Below are positions 48,180-56,594 of a stretch of 64,000 nucleotides of DNA, piece by piece. The first letter of the stretch is position 1; every line of letters starts with the position of its first letter. The DNA lies in contig CAVXXM010000011.1 of the NCBI GenBank assembly GCA_963765745.1, positions 288,122-352,121 of the forward strand, in the 5' to 3' direction. This stretch comes from JAHFPN01 sp963765745. Lineage in GTDB: Bacteria; Pseudomonadota; Alphaproteobacteria; Rhizobiales; Xanthobacteraceae. Below the pieces are notes generated by a model. The model made no database searches. It was given only the letters and a program-made list of their open reading frames with translations, and was not told where the DNA came from. Both the position numbers and the translations under genes were made by a program.

Positions 48180-48812
48180 TCATCTTGCTTTCCTTGCCGC
48201 TCGTGTCCGCTTGGGCAGAGATGTCGTGCCCCAGGCACGCAAGGATACCCACGTGCGCTGGTCGAGCCGGAAGCGGTCCGAGGGCACCGAGGCGCCGAGC
48301 GCGCGCACGCGGCACAGGCCCGCACCGGTCCATTGGAAGCCGCACTTCTCCAGCACCCGCCGCGAGGCGAGGTTGGTGACGCGGCAGCTGCTGTTGAGGA
48401 GCGTGAGCCCGCCCTCGGTGAAGGCGTGGTCGATCACCGCGCGCGCGGCTTCCGTGGCGATGCCCCGGTTCCAATAGGGCTCGCCGATCCAGTAGCCGAT
48501 CTCCGGCGTCGCTTCCTCGCGCGGCGCGTAGCCGCACGCGCCGACGAACGCGTTGGTCTCTTTCAGGAAAATGCCGAACGTCGCACCGCCTTCGGCCACG
48601 ACGATGGTCGTGAGCCAGGCCTGCGCGTCCTTGACGCTATAGGGATGCGGGATCGTCGAGGTCATCTCGGCGATCTTGCGGTTGTTGGCGAGCGCGGCGA
48701 TCTGGTCCATGTCCTCGAGACGCGGCGCGCGCAGCACGAGCCGCTTGGTCTCGAGGACGGGAATACTCGGCTCCGCGGACGGAGACCCACTGAAAATTTC
48801 GAGCGCGGTCAT
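48180..48812 (-). CDS. GNAT-family N-acetyltransferase (RimJ/RimL-like)
   Basis: A 210-residue acetyltransferase. ETKRLVLRAPRLEDMDQIAAL, GYWIGEPYWNRGIATEAARAVIDHAF (acetyl-CoA loop, quoted in parts) and SRRVLEKCGFQWTG are the RimJ/RimL-type pattern. The start at 48812 has GGAGG nine bases upstream. A GTG at 48833 is rejected because it lies inside the rpmA terminator. Its place between rpmA and obgE is the usual rhizobial one. The substrate is unknown; ribosomal-protein or small-molecule acetylation are possibilities. Confidence 0.88.
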   Translation of the reverse strand: MTALEIFSGSPSAEPSIPVLETKRLVLRAPRLEDMDQIAALANNRKIAEMTSTIPHPYSVKDAQAWLTTIVVAEGGATFGIFLKETNAFVGACGYAPREEATPEIGYWIGEPYWNRGIATEAARAVIDHAFTEGGLTLLNSSCRVTNLASRRVLEKCGFQWTGAGLCRVRALGASVPSDRFRLDQRTWVSLRAWGTTSLPKRTRAARKAR

Positions 48813-48825
48813 TGACAGGTCCTCC

Positions 48826-48859
48826 AAAAACACGAGGGGAGACGCAACTCGTCTCCCCT
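48826..48859 (-). terminator. Rho-independent terminator of rplU-rpmA
   Basis: On the minus strand, AGGGGAGACG and CGTCTCCCCT form a perfect 10-base-pair stem with a 5-base loop (48835-48859), followed by CGTGTTTTTGG with a T-run. It lies about 75 bases beyond the rpmA stop. This is the clearest intrinsic terminator in the window. Confidence 0.8.
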
Positions 48860-48932
48860 GGATTTCGGACCCGCTTTTTCGAGGTCCACCGGTTTGACGA
48901 GATGCCGGTGGGATCCTCGCTGATCTCCACCG

Positions 48933-49203
48933 CTATTTGGCCGTAGCCTCCGGCATCGAGACTACGGACACGACGACACGGGCGGCTTTATTGGTGAACT
49001 CGACTCGCCCGGCCCGCAAGCGCGAAAAGGGTATGGTCTTTGCCCACGCCCACGTTCGCGCCCGGATGACATTTGGTGCCGCGCTGGCGCACGAGGATGT
49101 TGCCGGCGAGCACGTCCTCGCCGCCAAAGCGCTTCACGCCCAGCCTGCGACCCTTGGAGTCGCGGCCGTTGCGCGAAGAACCGCCTGCCTTCTTGTGCGC
49201 CAT
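48933..49203 (-). CDS. rpmA: 50S ribosomal protein L27 (one frameshift)
   Basis: Essential ribosomal protein of 89 residues. MAHKKAGGSSRNGRDSKGRRLG, GGEDVLAGNILVRQRGTK and HPGANVGVGKDHTLFAL are canonical. The frame breaks at about 49011 (plus-strand GCCCGGCCCGC, one extra base) before GRVEFTNKAARVVVSVV, then runs clean to the stop at 48933. An essential single-copy gene cannot tolerate this change, which argues strongly for a sequence error. It follows rplU by 56 bases. Confidence 0.93.
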
Positions 49204-49259
49204 AACTAGGCTCCGAATTCGGGGTCTTTATACACGGATTTTGTGACGGACAAACGAAT

Positions 49260-49745
49260 TCACTTCTTCTTTTTGTCCTTGGCCGAGGACTTGTTGGCTT
49301 CAGACTTCGCTGATTTCGCGGATTTCTTGGCCGCCTTCTTGGATTTCTTGGACTTGGCCTTGGCTTCCGCCTTCTCCTCGGCCGTCCTGACGGGCTTCGG
49401 CTCGGCCTTGGGCCGGGCGGCCTTGGTCGGCTTGGCGCCGCCGGTGAGGATCTCGGTGAACCGCACCAATGTGAATTCCTGCCGGTGGCCGCGGGTGCGG
49501 CGCGAATTCTGGCGCCGGCGCTTCTTGAAGGCGATCACCTTGTCGCCGCGGGTGTGCTCCACGACCTCGGCCGCGACGGATGCGCCGGCTACCATGGGGG
49601 TGCCGATCTCCATCTTCTCGCCGCCCAGAATCAGCACCGGAAAGGTGACGATCTCGCCGGGCTCTGCCACGAGCCGCTGGACCGTGAGCGTCTGGTCGGC
49701 GGCGACCCGATATTGCTTGCCGCCCGTCTTGATCACCGCGAACAT
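49260..49745 (-). CDS. rplU: 50S ribosomal protein L21 with lysine-rich extension
   Basis: A 161-residue L21. The core MFAVIKTGGKQYRVAADQ, with KKRRRQNSRRTRGHRQEFT near residue 85, is standard; the last 55 residues are a long Lys/Ala/Ser tail typical of rhizobial L21. The start at 49745 gives the family N-terminus; the longer open frame to 49904 is ignored. First gene of rplU-rpmA. The 269 bases upstream (49746-50014) hold the promoter but no other feature I can name. Confidence 0.96.
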   Translation of the reverse strand: MFAVIKTGGKQYRVAADQTLTVQRLVAEPGEIVTFPVLILGGEKMEIGTPMVAGASVAAEVVEHTRGDKVIAFKKRRRQNSRRTRGHRQEFTLVRFTEILTGGAKPTKAARPKAEPKPVRTAEEKAEAKAKSKKSKKAAKKSAKSAKSEANKSSAKDKKKK

Positions 49746-50014
49746 GGTTTTGTTCCGAAATTGGCGCAGGCCAAGGGCCCGGCAACAAACGCGCGGGCCT
49801 TTGCCCGCGCTTTCGGCGATGTTTATGGCGGGGGTCGCCCACCCTGTCAAGAAAAGGCCGCGGGAGGGGCTATGCGGCTCCCTCGCCCACCGGCGTGCCC
49901 GCATAGCCTTCCGCGTGAAGAGGTCGCGGCAAGCCTGAGTCGAGCGAGCGCGCGGAACGTGCGAAACTGGCCAGCGGGCCGTTCGCGGCTCGCGAGCGGC
50001 ACGGGTATGAACGC

Positions 50015-51146
50015 ATGAGTGAAGTGAAAACCAAGCCGGAAGCGGGCAGGGCGGCCAAGCCGTTCGAGGTCGCGCCGATCGATTGCGACGTGCACATCGC
50101 CGTGCCGTCGATGCAGGCGCTGGTGCCCTATCTCGACGACTACTGGCAGGAGGCGGTGCGCACGCGCGGGCTCGACCGCCACCTGATGAACGTCACCGGC
50201 TTTGCTGCCAATGCGCCGATCTTCGCGCGGCCCGATTGGCGGCCGAAATCCGGCGCGCCCGGCACCGATCTCGAAGCGCTGCGTACGCCAATTGCTCGAT
50301 CCGTTCGGCACGAAGTTCGCGATCTGCAACTGCGTCTATGGCGCCCAGGTGTTGCACAACGAGGACATGGCCGCCGCGCTCTGCCGCGCGGTGAACGACT
50401 GGATCGCGCGCGAATGGTTGGACCGCGAGCCGCGGCTGCGCGCGTCGATCGTGGTTCCGGTGCAGAACCCGCAGCTCGCCGTCGAGGAGATCGAGCGGCG
50501 CGCGGAGGACAAGCGTTTCGTGCAGGTGCTGCTGCCGGTCATGGGCGAGATGACGCTCGGCCGGCGCAACTATTGGCCGATCTACGAGGCGGCCGAGCGC
50601 CACGGACTTGCGATCGGGATTCATGCCGGCTCGAGCTATCGTTATGCGCCGAGCTCGATCGGCTGGTCGTCGTATCAACTGGAAGACTACGTGCTGCAGT
50701 CCGGCGCGTTCGAGAACCAATTGCTCAGCCTGATCGCCGAAGGCGTGTTCGCCAAATATCCCGAGCTCAAGGTCGTGTTCATGGAAGCGGGCTTCATGTG
50801 GCTGCCGGCCTTTCTGTGGCGCGCCAACAAGACCTGGCGCGGCACGCGGGCGGAGACGCCCTGGCTCAAGCAGCCGCCGGCGGAGATTTTCCGCGAGCAT
50901 GTGCGCGTGACCATCCAGCCGATCGACGAGCCGCCGCATCCGGGCCAGCTCGAGCGGGTGCTGGAACATATCGGCTCCGACCGGGTGCTGCTGTTCTCCT
51001 CGGACTACCCGCACTGGCACTTCGAGGGCATGAACGCCTTGCCGGAGGCCATGTCCGGGGTACTGGCGAAGAAAATCCTTCTCGAAAATCCGCTGGAGAC
51101 CTATTCTCGGCTCGGACAGGCCGTTTCCGCCAAGGAGCGCCGGTAA
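50015..51146 (+). CDS. Amidohydrolase family protein 1, PF04909 type (one frameshift)
   Basis: A metal-dependent TIM-barrel hydrolase/decarboxylase of the amidohydrolase_2 (ACMSD-like) family, about 376 residues corrected. The metal-binding start DCDVHIAVPS (about residues 23-32), mid-barrel His in AIGIHAGSSYRYA, VVFMEAGFMWLPAFLWR, and the catalytic/metal Asp in LFSSDYPHWHFEG are visible. The frame shifts +1 at 50288-50289 (ACGCCAATTG; one extra C) between LEALR and QLLDPFG. Its stop overlaps the next gene as TAATG. The substrate is unknown. Pairing with a paralogue and a Rieske protein suggests a catabolic step on a ring or carboxylate compound. Confidence 0.85.
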
Positions 51147-52265
51147 TGAACGTCACGGTTCGGGAACGAAAGCCGCAAGCGGCACCGCACGCCGAAGTGC
51201 GCCAGGCGGTGGTCGATTGCGACATTCATCCGGCGACGAAATCGCCGCGCGAGCTGTTTCCGTTCATGGCCAAGCGCTGGCAGGAGCACTCTGCTCACTT
51301 ACGGCAATCACATCCGCCAGGGACTTTCCAACGCGCTCGCGCATCCGCGCATGCAGCCCGAAGTAGCGCGCGCCGATGCCTGGCCGCCCGACGGCAGCAT
51401 TCCGGGCTCGGACCTAGCGTTCATGCGCGAGCAGCATCTGGACGGCAACGGCGTCGAGTACGGCGTTCTCATTCCGCTCGGCAGGAGCGGCGCCTCGCAG
51501 CGCAATCTCGATTATGGCGCGGCACTGTGCTCGGCGGTGAACGACTGGCAGCTCGCCAAATATTGCGATTTCGACAAGCGATTCCGCGCCTCGATCACGG
51601 TGACGCAGGAAGACCCGGCGGCGGCGGTAGCTGAGATCGACAAGCGCGCCGGCGACAAGCGCTTCGTGCAGGTGCTGCTGCCGCCGCGCACGGTCGAGCC
51701 CTTGGGCCGGCGGCGCTATCGGCCGATCTTCGAGGCGGCGGTGCGCAACAAGCTTCCGGTCGGGCTGCATCTCGGCGGTGTCGGCGGGCATCCGTCGACG
51801 GGCAGCGGCTACCCGAGCTACTACATCGAGGAGCACACCTCGCAGGTCCAGACCATGCAGGCGCTCATCATCTCGCTCGTGGTCGAGGGTGTGTTCGAGG
51901 AATTCCCCAGCCTGCAGATCGCACTGATCGAAGGCGGCTTCTCCTGGGTGCCGGCGCTCTCCTGGCGGCTCGACAAGCACTGGAAGAGGTTCAAGAGCGA
52001 GGTGCCGCATCTGAAGCGGGCGCCGTCGGAACAGGTGCGCGAGCATTTCCGCTTCACCACGCAACCGATCGAAGAACCGGAGAATCCGCGCCACCTGCGC
52101 GATGTCATCGACTGGGTCGGCGTCGATCGCCTGATGTTCTCGACCGACTACCCGCACTGGGACTTCGACGATCCGAGACAAGCGCTCAATAATGCAGGCT
52201 TGAGCGAAGCCGAGAAGAAGAAAATCTTCAGCGGCAACGCCAAGGCGTTCTACGGACTATCATAG
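51146..52265 (+). CDS. Amidohydrolase family protein 2, PF04909 type (one frameshift)
   Basis: Paralogue of the preceding gene, about 372 residues corrected. VVDCDIHPATKSPRELFPFM gives the first metal motif; VGLHLGGVGG, IALIEGGFSWVPALSWR and MFSTDYPHWDFDDP match the corresponding blocks of the first enzyme. The frame shifts +1 at 51290 (GAGCACTCTGCTC; one extra T) so that EHLLTYGNHIRQG follows. The two proteins may form a hetero-oligomer or act in sequence; the family often forms dimers. Two bases separate it from the Rieske gene. Confidence 0.85.
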
Positions 52266-52267
52266 AC

Positions 52268-52681
52268 ATGAGCCGGCACGTGGTGGCGACCGTCGGCGAG
52301 ATCGCCGAGGGCGAACGCAAGCTTGTCAATGTCGAAGGCCGCGAGATCGGCGTCTTCAACGTCAAGGGCGAGTTCTACGCGCTGCTGAACCGCTGCCCGC
52401 ACGCGGGCGCGTCGCTCTGCCGCGGCACCGTCATCGGGCTGGCCGAGGCCGACCTGCCGGGCGAGTATCGCCTGACTAGGCCCGGCGAATTCCTGCGCTG
52501 CCCGTGGCACGGCTGGGAGTTCGACATCCGCACCGGACAATCCTGGTTCGACCCGCAGCGCGTGCGTACGCGCGCCTACAAGGCGACGATCGAGCCGGGC
52601 GCGGAGCTGATGAAGGGCCCGTACGTGGCCGAGACCTTCGCCGTGATGGTCGAAGAGAACTACGTCGTCATCGAAGTGTGA
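52268..52681 (+). CDS. Rieske [2Fe-2S] protein
   Basis: A 137-residue single-domain Rieske protein. The cluster ligands are in CPHAGASL (Cys43, His45) and CPWHGWEFD (Cys78, His81), the pattern of soluble Rieske ferredoxins and small subunits of ring-hydroxylating systems. No signal peptide. It starts two bases after the second amidohydrolase. The trio could be a small catabolic unit in which the Rieske protein supplies electrons to an oxygenase encoded elsewhere; that partner is not in the window. Confidence 0.88.
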   Translation: MSRHVVATVGEIAEGERKLVNVEGREIGVFNVKGEFYALLNRCPHAGASLCRGTVIGLAEADLPGEYRLTRPGEFLRCPWHGWEFDIRTGQSWFDPQRVRTRAYKATIEPGAELMKGPYVAETFAVMVEENYVVIEV

Positions 52682-52760
52682 GGGCGCGGTGTCGCGCGGC
52701 GGCTAGCGGCGGCGAGCGGGTTGTGCCGCACTGGCCGCTTGGCTATGGTCCGCGCCTTGC

Positions 52761-52924
<164 letters not shown>

Positions 52925-53133
52925 TGCCGCGTAGCGCAGTTGGCGCTGGACCGACAGAGACGAATTGCTCCGCGAATCCGGGTCCCGAAAGCGCACAGAG
53001 TCTCGTTCTCGGGTTTCGGTGGTACGGCAGTCTCTGCGTGAGCGGCAAGATTTCTGGCGAGCGAGCCGGAATGAAAAGAGAGAATGGAACGAGATAGAGC
53101 CGCGCAACTTGTTGCGAGAAGCGCGCTGACGCC

Positions 53134-53624
53134 TCAGGCGAAGCCGAGAGCTCGCCGCTGCTCGTTCCAATCGAGCGGCAACCGCGTGTCGTCCATCAGC
53201 TTTCGTGCTGTGAGCTCCGGCGGTTGGCTGCCGTTGAGGATCGCGCCGACAATACTGGGGGCTAATAACGTGAGACGGAGAAGACGCGTCGCATAGGAGG
53301 CGACCATTTTCTCCTCCTTGGCGATCTCCGCGAGGGTCACGCTGCCGTCGGCAAGCAGCCGGTCGCGGATCGCATTGGCGCGAATGAGCAGGCGCAAGAG
53401 GCTCGGATCGGGAGCTGCGGAATCAGACCCATCTTCGAGGACAATCCGCATCTCCTTGCCGGCTCTCCTGAGGCGGGCTGGGACGGTGAGTGTCAGAAGG
53501 AGACCCGCGGATTCCGCCGAGGCCCTTGCCCCAGGCTTCAACTCATCGAGGTCTCCCATGAGCCACCGGGCGACTTGGGCTTGGTCCGCGATGATATCGA
53601 TCCGGTCGGCAAACACCTGGACGC
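53134..53624 (-). pseudogene. Large serine recombinase, C-terminal remnant
   Basis: About 160 residues corresponding to the C-terminal end of resolvase/Pin-type large serine recombinases common in Rhizobiales. The diagnostic parts are VTLAEIAKEEKMVASYATRLLRLTLLAPSIV, given here in two overlapping motifs (EIAKEEKMVASYATRLL and LRLTLLAPSIVGAIL), then GSQPPELTARKLM and the terminal LPLDWNEQRRALGFA. The N-terminal catalytic domain with its Ser and the recombinase domain are absent: similarity stops at about 53624, where an unrelated plus-strand gene fragment begins. It cannot be active. Confidence 0.8.
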
Positions 53625-54163
53625 GAGCAATCGATTGGCGGCTGTTGCGTGCCCTGAGTGTTGCATCGCTACCGGCGGCATTTCTTGGGGGCTTGATCGT
53701 TTTGGAAGGTCGCCTTTATCCAATTCTAACCGGATCTCTTCTCCTGCTGGCGGCGGCTTTCATCGTGTTTCGCGTCAATGCTAACGCCGCCGACAATCAC
53801 GTAGTACCACGCAGCTTTGCGGCGTTGGCTGGGGCAGGAACCGGCTTTGTATCCGGGCTAACCGGCATTGGAGGCAGGGTCTTTCTTGCTCCGCTACTGA
53901 TAGTGTTGGGCTGGACATCACCCAAGCGTGCGGCAGGTCTTTCAGCACCGTTCATTCTGGCAAATTCTGTGCTTGGCTTGGCTGGCGTGCTTATCGCAGG
54001 TCAGCGAGTTGCCACTGATATTCTTGTATATGCTCCGGCCGCACTTTTGGGAGCGATCGTCGGAACGGCAATCGGGCTTCGCTGGATGTCCCAGACGGCC
54101 ACGCGTGCAGCATTTGGCGCCATACTATTGGCCGCGGCGCTGCGCCTACTAATCATAGGCTGA
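53625..54163 (+). pseudogene. TauE/SafE-family permease, N-terminally truncated
   Basis: About 180 residues of a sulfite-exporter TauE/SafE family membrane protein, starting mid-protein at AIDWRLLRALSVASLPAAFLGG. Four or five hydrophobic helices follow; AALAGAGTGFVSGLTGIGG is the characteristic second-repeat motif, and LAPLLIVLGWTSPKRAAGLSA and GTAIGLRWMSQ are typical. The N-terminal repeat is missing. The junction abuts the recombinase remnant directly, so both were cut by the same rearrangement. The frame reads on upstream only through antisense of the recombinase. Confidence 0.75.
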
Positions 54164-54206
54164 CTAACCATCGAATGGGCGGCTGTCTTTCTCGTTTGCA
54201 GGTCGA

Positions 54207-54760
54207 CTATTGGTGTTGGTGGCCGCCCAGTTGGTGCTTAGGCTGCTGGCCGCTCAAATAGCCCCGCAACTCGGCATAGTGTTGGATCTGCGCCGGCGCC
54301 AGCACTGCGGTCGCGAGATGATATTTGAGGTGAGCGGTTCTGAGTGCCGCTTGCGTCGCTGCTGATCGCCTGCATCGCGGCTGCAAGGCTTGCCTCGGTA
54401 ATCGTCTTGCCCGCGAACTGCCGCTCGAGATCGGCCTCCTGCGCGATCAGTTTTTCGCCGAGCGGAACCGTCTCGGCCTTCATCGCCGCAAAGAGTTCCT
54501 GCATCTTCGCCTCGCTGCGCCTCGGACAGTCCCAGAGGTTCAGCGAGTTCCAGGACATGGGCGGGACCCGGATAGCCGTTGAGCTCGGCCGCGAGCGCCA
54601 AGCCCATGCCGCGGCCTGCCCTCAAATCAGCGAGCTGCTGATCGGAGAGCGCCTTGATCGGCCGCGTCTCGAAACCGGCATAGGGCTGTTGCGCTTCCGC
54701 CGACGAAATGTACGTCGCCAACGTGAATGCGATCGCGGCCAATGCTGCCAATCGCTTCAT
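54207..54760 (-). CDS. Spy/CpxP-like periplasmic protein (two frameshifts)
   Basis: About 183 residues corrected. A signal peptide (MKRLAALAAIAFTLATYISSAEAQ) is followed by a helical domain with IKALSDQQLADLRAGRGMGLALAAELNGYPGP-type wording (read in parts), AKMQELFAAMKAETVPLGEKL, and LRTAHLKYHLATAVL; the C-terminus is His/Gln-rich. Two +1 breaks (about 54517 and 54343) must be removed to read through. The pattern is that of periplasmic heavy-metal-sensor/Spy-like proteins. The ATG at 54760 has AGGAG eight bases upstream. Confidence 0.72.
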
Positions 54761-54832
54761 GTTCATTTCTCCTGATGCTGTCGTTCATCACAATATCACG
54801 ATGTCACGGATCAGCTACTTGCCACATCGGAT

Positions 54833-54859
54833 GTCGCCACCGGAACCTCCGGTGGCGAC
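54833..54859. terminator. Perfect hairpin between the Met-rich and Spy-like genes
   Basis: GTCGCCACCGG (54833-54843) and CCGGTGGCGAC (54849-54859) form an 11-base-pair stem with a 5-base loop, downstream of the minus-strand Met-rich gene and upstream of the Spy-like gene. There is no T-run, so terminator versus processing/attenuation hairpin is unresolved. Confidence 0.5.
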
Positions 54860-54964
54860 GATCGGTCCAGCTTGGCAAACTCCAGCGGCAGCCGTGCGAC
54901 TATCGTTAACGGCGCCCGTAACCGCGGCGATCACGACCAAAAGCTGCCGCTTGGCGCCTTTGCA

Positions 54965-55690
54965 TCATTGAGCCCTGGGGCCGCGCATCATGGGCCCGTG
55001 CATCATGCCGCCGCCGTTCTTCATCATGGCTTCGTGCGCCGCAACCATCCCGCGTTGGGCGAGATCGCTCACCTCTGCGGCGTGATCCTGGAGAGCTTTG
55101 ACGGCACTCGCGTCGGTCGAGGTCTGGACGACGATGATGCCTTTCTCGGTCACCTCATACGTGCTCTTGATCTTGTCCTTGTCTCGGAAGATCGAGTGCA
55201 GCGCCGGGCTCTCGATCGGCAAGCCCGGGTCACGTCCTTCCTCGACCCGCTGTCCCATTTCCGCGACGTGTTTCTTGATCACCTCTGCAACCTGCGGATC
55301 GTCCGATTCGGTGACGGTGCGGATGCCGTCGGGAAGGTTCGTCACCGTGCGCTTGATGCGATCATGGTTGAAGAACAGTTCGCGGATGTCGCTATGCTCA
55401 GCCGTGGTCGCGGAGCCATGGTTCATGCCCATCATTCCGGGCCCCATCCCGCCATGCCGCATCATGCCCGGGCCCATCTGGCGCATCATGCCTGGGCCCA
55501 TCTGCGCCATCCGGGCCCATTCCTGGCCCATGTGCTGTCGCATGCCCGGTCCCATGCATCCGGGCCTTCGCGTCCATGAACCGGGGCCCAAATGACCGGG
55601 CCCGTGACCGATTGACTGCGCCAGCGCCCATCCGCCGACGAGCACGGCGGCGGTCGCGATGCCGCCGATCACCAGAACTTTCTTCTTCAT
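54965..55690 (-). CDS. Met/His/Gly-rich exported protein
   Basis: A 241-residue protein with an N-terminal hydrophobic segment (KKKVLVIGGIATAAVLVGGWALAQ), either signal peptide or anchor. Residues about 30-95 are low-complexity and contain repeated GPGMM/GPGMR units (MGPGMRQHMGQEW, GPGMMRQMGPGMMRHGG), with a second Met-rich tail (GGGMMHGPMMRG). The middle is an ordinary folded region (LPDGIRTVTESDDPQVAEVIKKHVAEM). Met/His clusters of this type bind copper or silver in periplasmic proteins, so a metal-handling role is inferred. The start at 55690 has GGAG upstream. Divergent from the response regulator. Confidence 0.75.
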   Translation of the reverse strand: MKKKVLVIGGIATAAVLVGGWALAQSIGHGPGHLGPGSWTRRPGCMGPGMRQHMGQEWARMAQMGPGMMRQMGPGMMRHGGMGPGMMGMNHGSATTAEHSDIRELFFNHDRIKRTVTNLPDGIRTVTESDDPQVAEVIKKHVAEMGQRVEEGRDPGLPIESPALHSIFRDKDKIKSTYEVTEKGIIVVQTSTDASAVKALQDHAAEVSDLAQRGMVAAHEAMMKNGGGMMHGPMMRGPRAQ

Positions 55691-55784
55691 GATCTGTCTC
55701 CAATGCCTGGGCAACAGAGAGGTCCGTTGCTCGCGCGCATTGGAGCGGTCGGATTTCACCCAAGTTTTTCAGACGCGTTTTTTG

Positions 55785-55799
55785 TGACAAAGTGTGTCA
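55785..55799. promoter_or_regulatory. Inverted repeat TGACA-N5-TGTCA in divergent promoter region
   Basis: In the 181-base gap between the Met-rich gene and the response-regulator gene, TGACA (55785-55789) and TGTCA (55795-55799) form a symmetric site in an AT-rich context, with a further CCGACACACATTCC at about 55821. It could be an operator for the adjacent OmpR-type regulator. Inference only. Confidence 0.3.
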
Positions 55800-55871
55800 G
55801 GCGCGGCATCCGCAACAATCCGACACACATTCCGGGAAACAGGCCATGAGCCGTTGGTCTATATTCCCGCC

Positions 55872-56594
55872 ATGCAAGGGGCGCCGCACATCCTGATCGT
55901 CGACGATCATCGCGAAATCCGCGATCTCGTCTCGCGCGCGCTGACCAAGGAGGGCTTCCGGGTCAGCACCGCGGCGGATGGCCGGGCCATGCGCAAGGTC
56001 CTGGCCGACGGCCGGATCGACCTCATTCTGCTCGATCTCATGCTGCCGGGCGAGGACGGGCTGTCGCTCTGCCGCGCGCTGCGCGCCGAATCGAACATCC
56101 CGATCATCATGCTGACCGCCAAGGGCGACGAGGTCGACCGCGTCATCGGCCTGGAAATGGGCGCCGACGATTACCTGCCGAAGCCGTTCGGCAGCCGCGA
56201 GCTGATCGCGCGCATCAAGGCCGTGCTGCGCCGCAGCCGGGAAGAGCGGCAGCGGCGAAGCCCGGAGCATCGACCCAAGCGCTATCATTTCGATCGCTGG
56301 GGGCTGGACACCGGTGCGCGCGAACTGCTTCGCGACGACGGCGTCACGGTGCCGCTCAGCACCGGCGAATACGATCTGCTGATCGCCCTGGTCGAGCGGC
56401 CGCAGCGCGTGCTGAGCCGCGACCAGCTTCTCGACCTGGCGCGCGGCCGTTCCGCGGCCGGGCTCGACCGCAGCATCGACACGCAGGTCAGCCGGCTGCG
56501 CAAGAAGCTCGAGCTCGACCCCGGCGATCCGAAGATCATCAAGACGGTGTGGGGCGGCGGCTACATGTTCACGCCCGCGGTGAGCCACGAATGA
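55872..56594 (+). CDS. OmpR-family response regulator
   Basis: A 240-residue regulator. The receiver domain has VDDHREIRD acidic pocket, phospho-acceptor Asp in LILLDLMLPGEDG and Lys in DDYLPKPFGSRELIARI. The C-terminal winged helix (about 135-235: LSTGEYDLLIALVERPQRVLS, VSRLRKKLELDPGDP, IKTVWGGGYMF) is of the OmpR/PhoB type. The ATG at 55872 gives the family start (MQGAPHILIVDD). Overlaps the sensor kinase as ATGA, and so forms a two-component operon with it. The frame is intact, unlike the kinase. Confidence 0.92.
   Translation: MQGAPHILIVDDHREIRDLVSRALTKEGFRVSTAADGRAMRKVLADGRIDLILLDLMLPGEDGLSLCRALRAESNIPIIMLTAKGDEVDRVIGLEMGADDYLPKPFGSRELIARIKAVLRRSREERQRRSPEHRPKRYHFDRWGLDTGARELLRDDGVTVPLSTGEYDLLIALVERPQRVLSRDQLLDLARGRSAAGLDRSIDTQVSRLRKKLELDPGDPKIIKTVWGGGYMFTPAVSHE

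Noticed and set aside
53318..53624. Plus-strand upstream extension of the TauE/SafE frame
   Set aside because: This part is the antisense of the serine-recombinase remnant; permease similarity begins only at about 53625.
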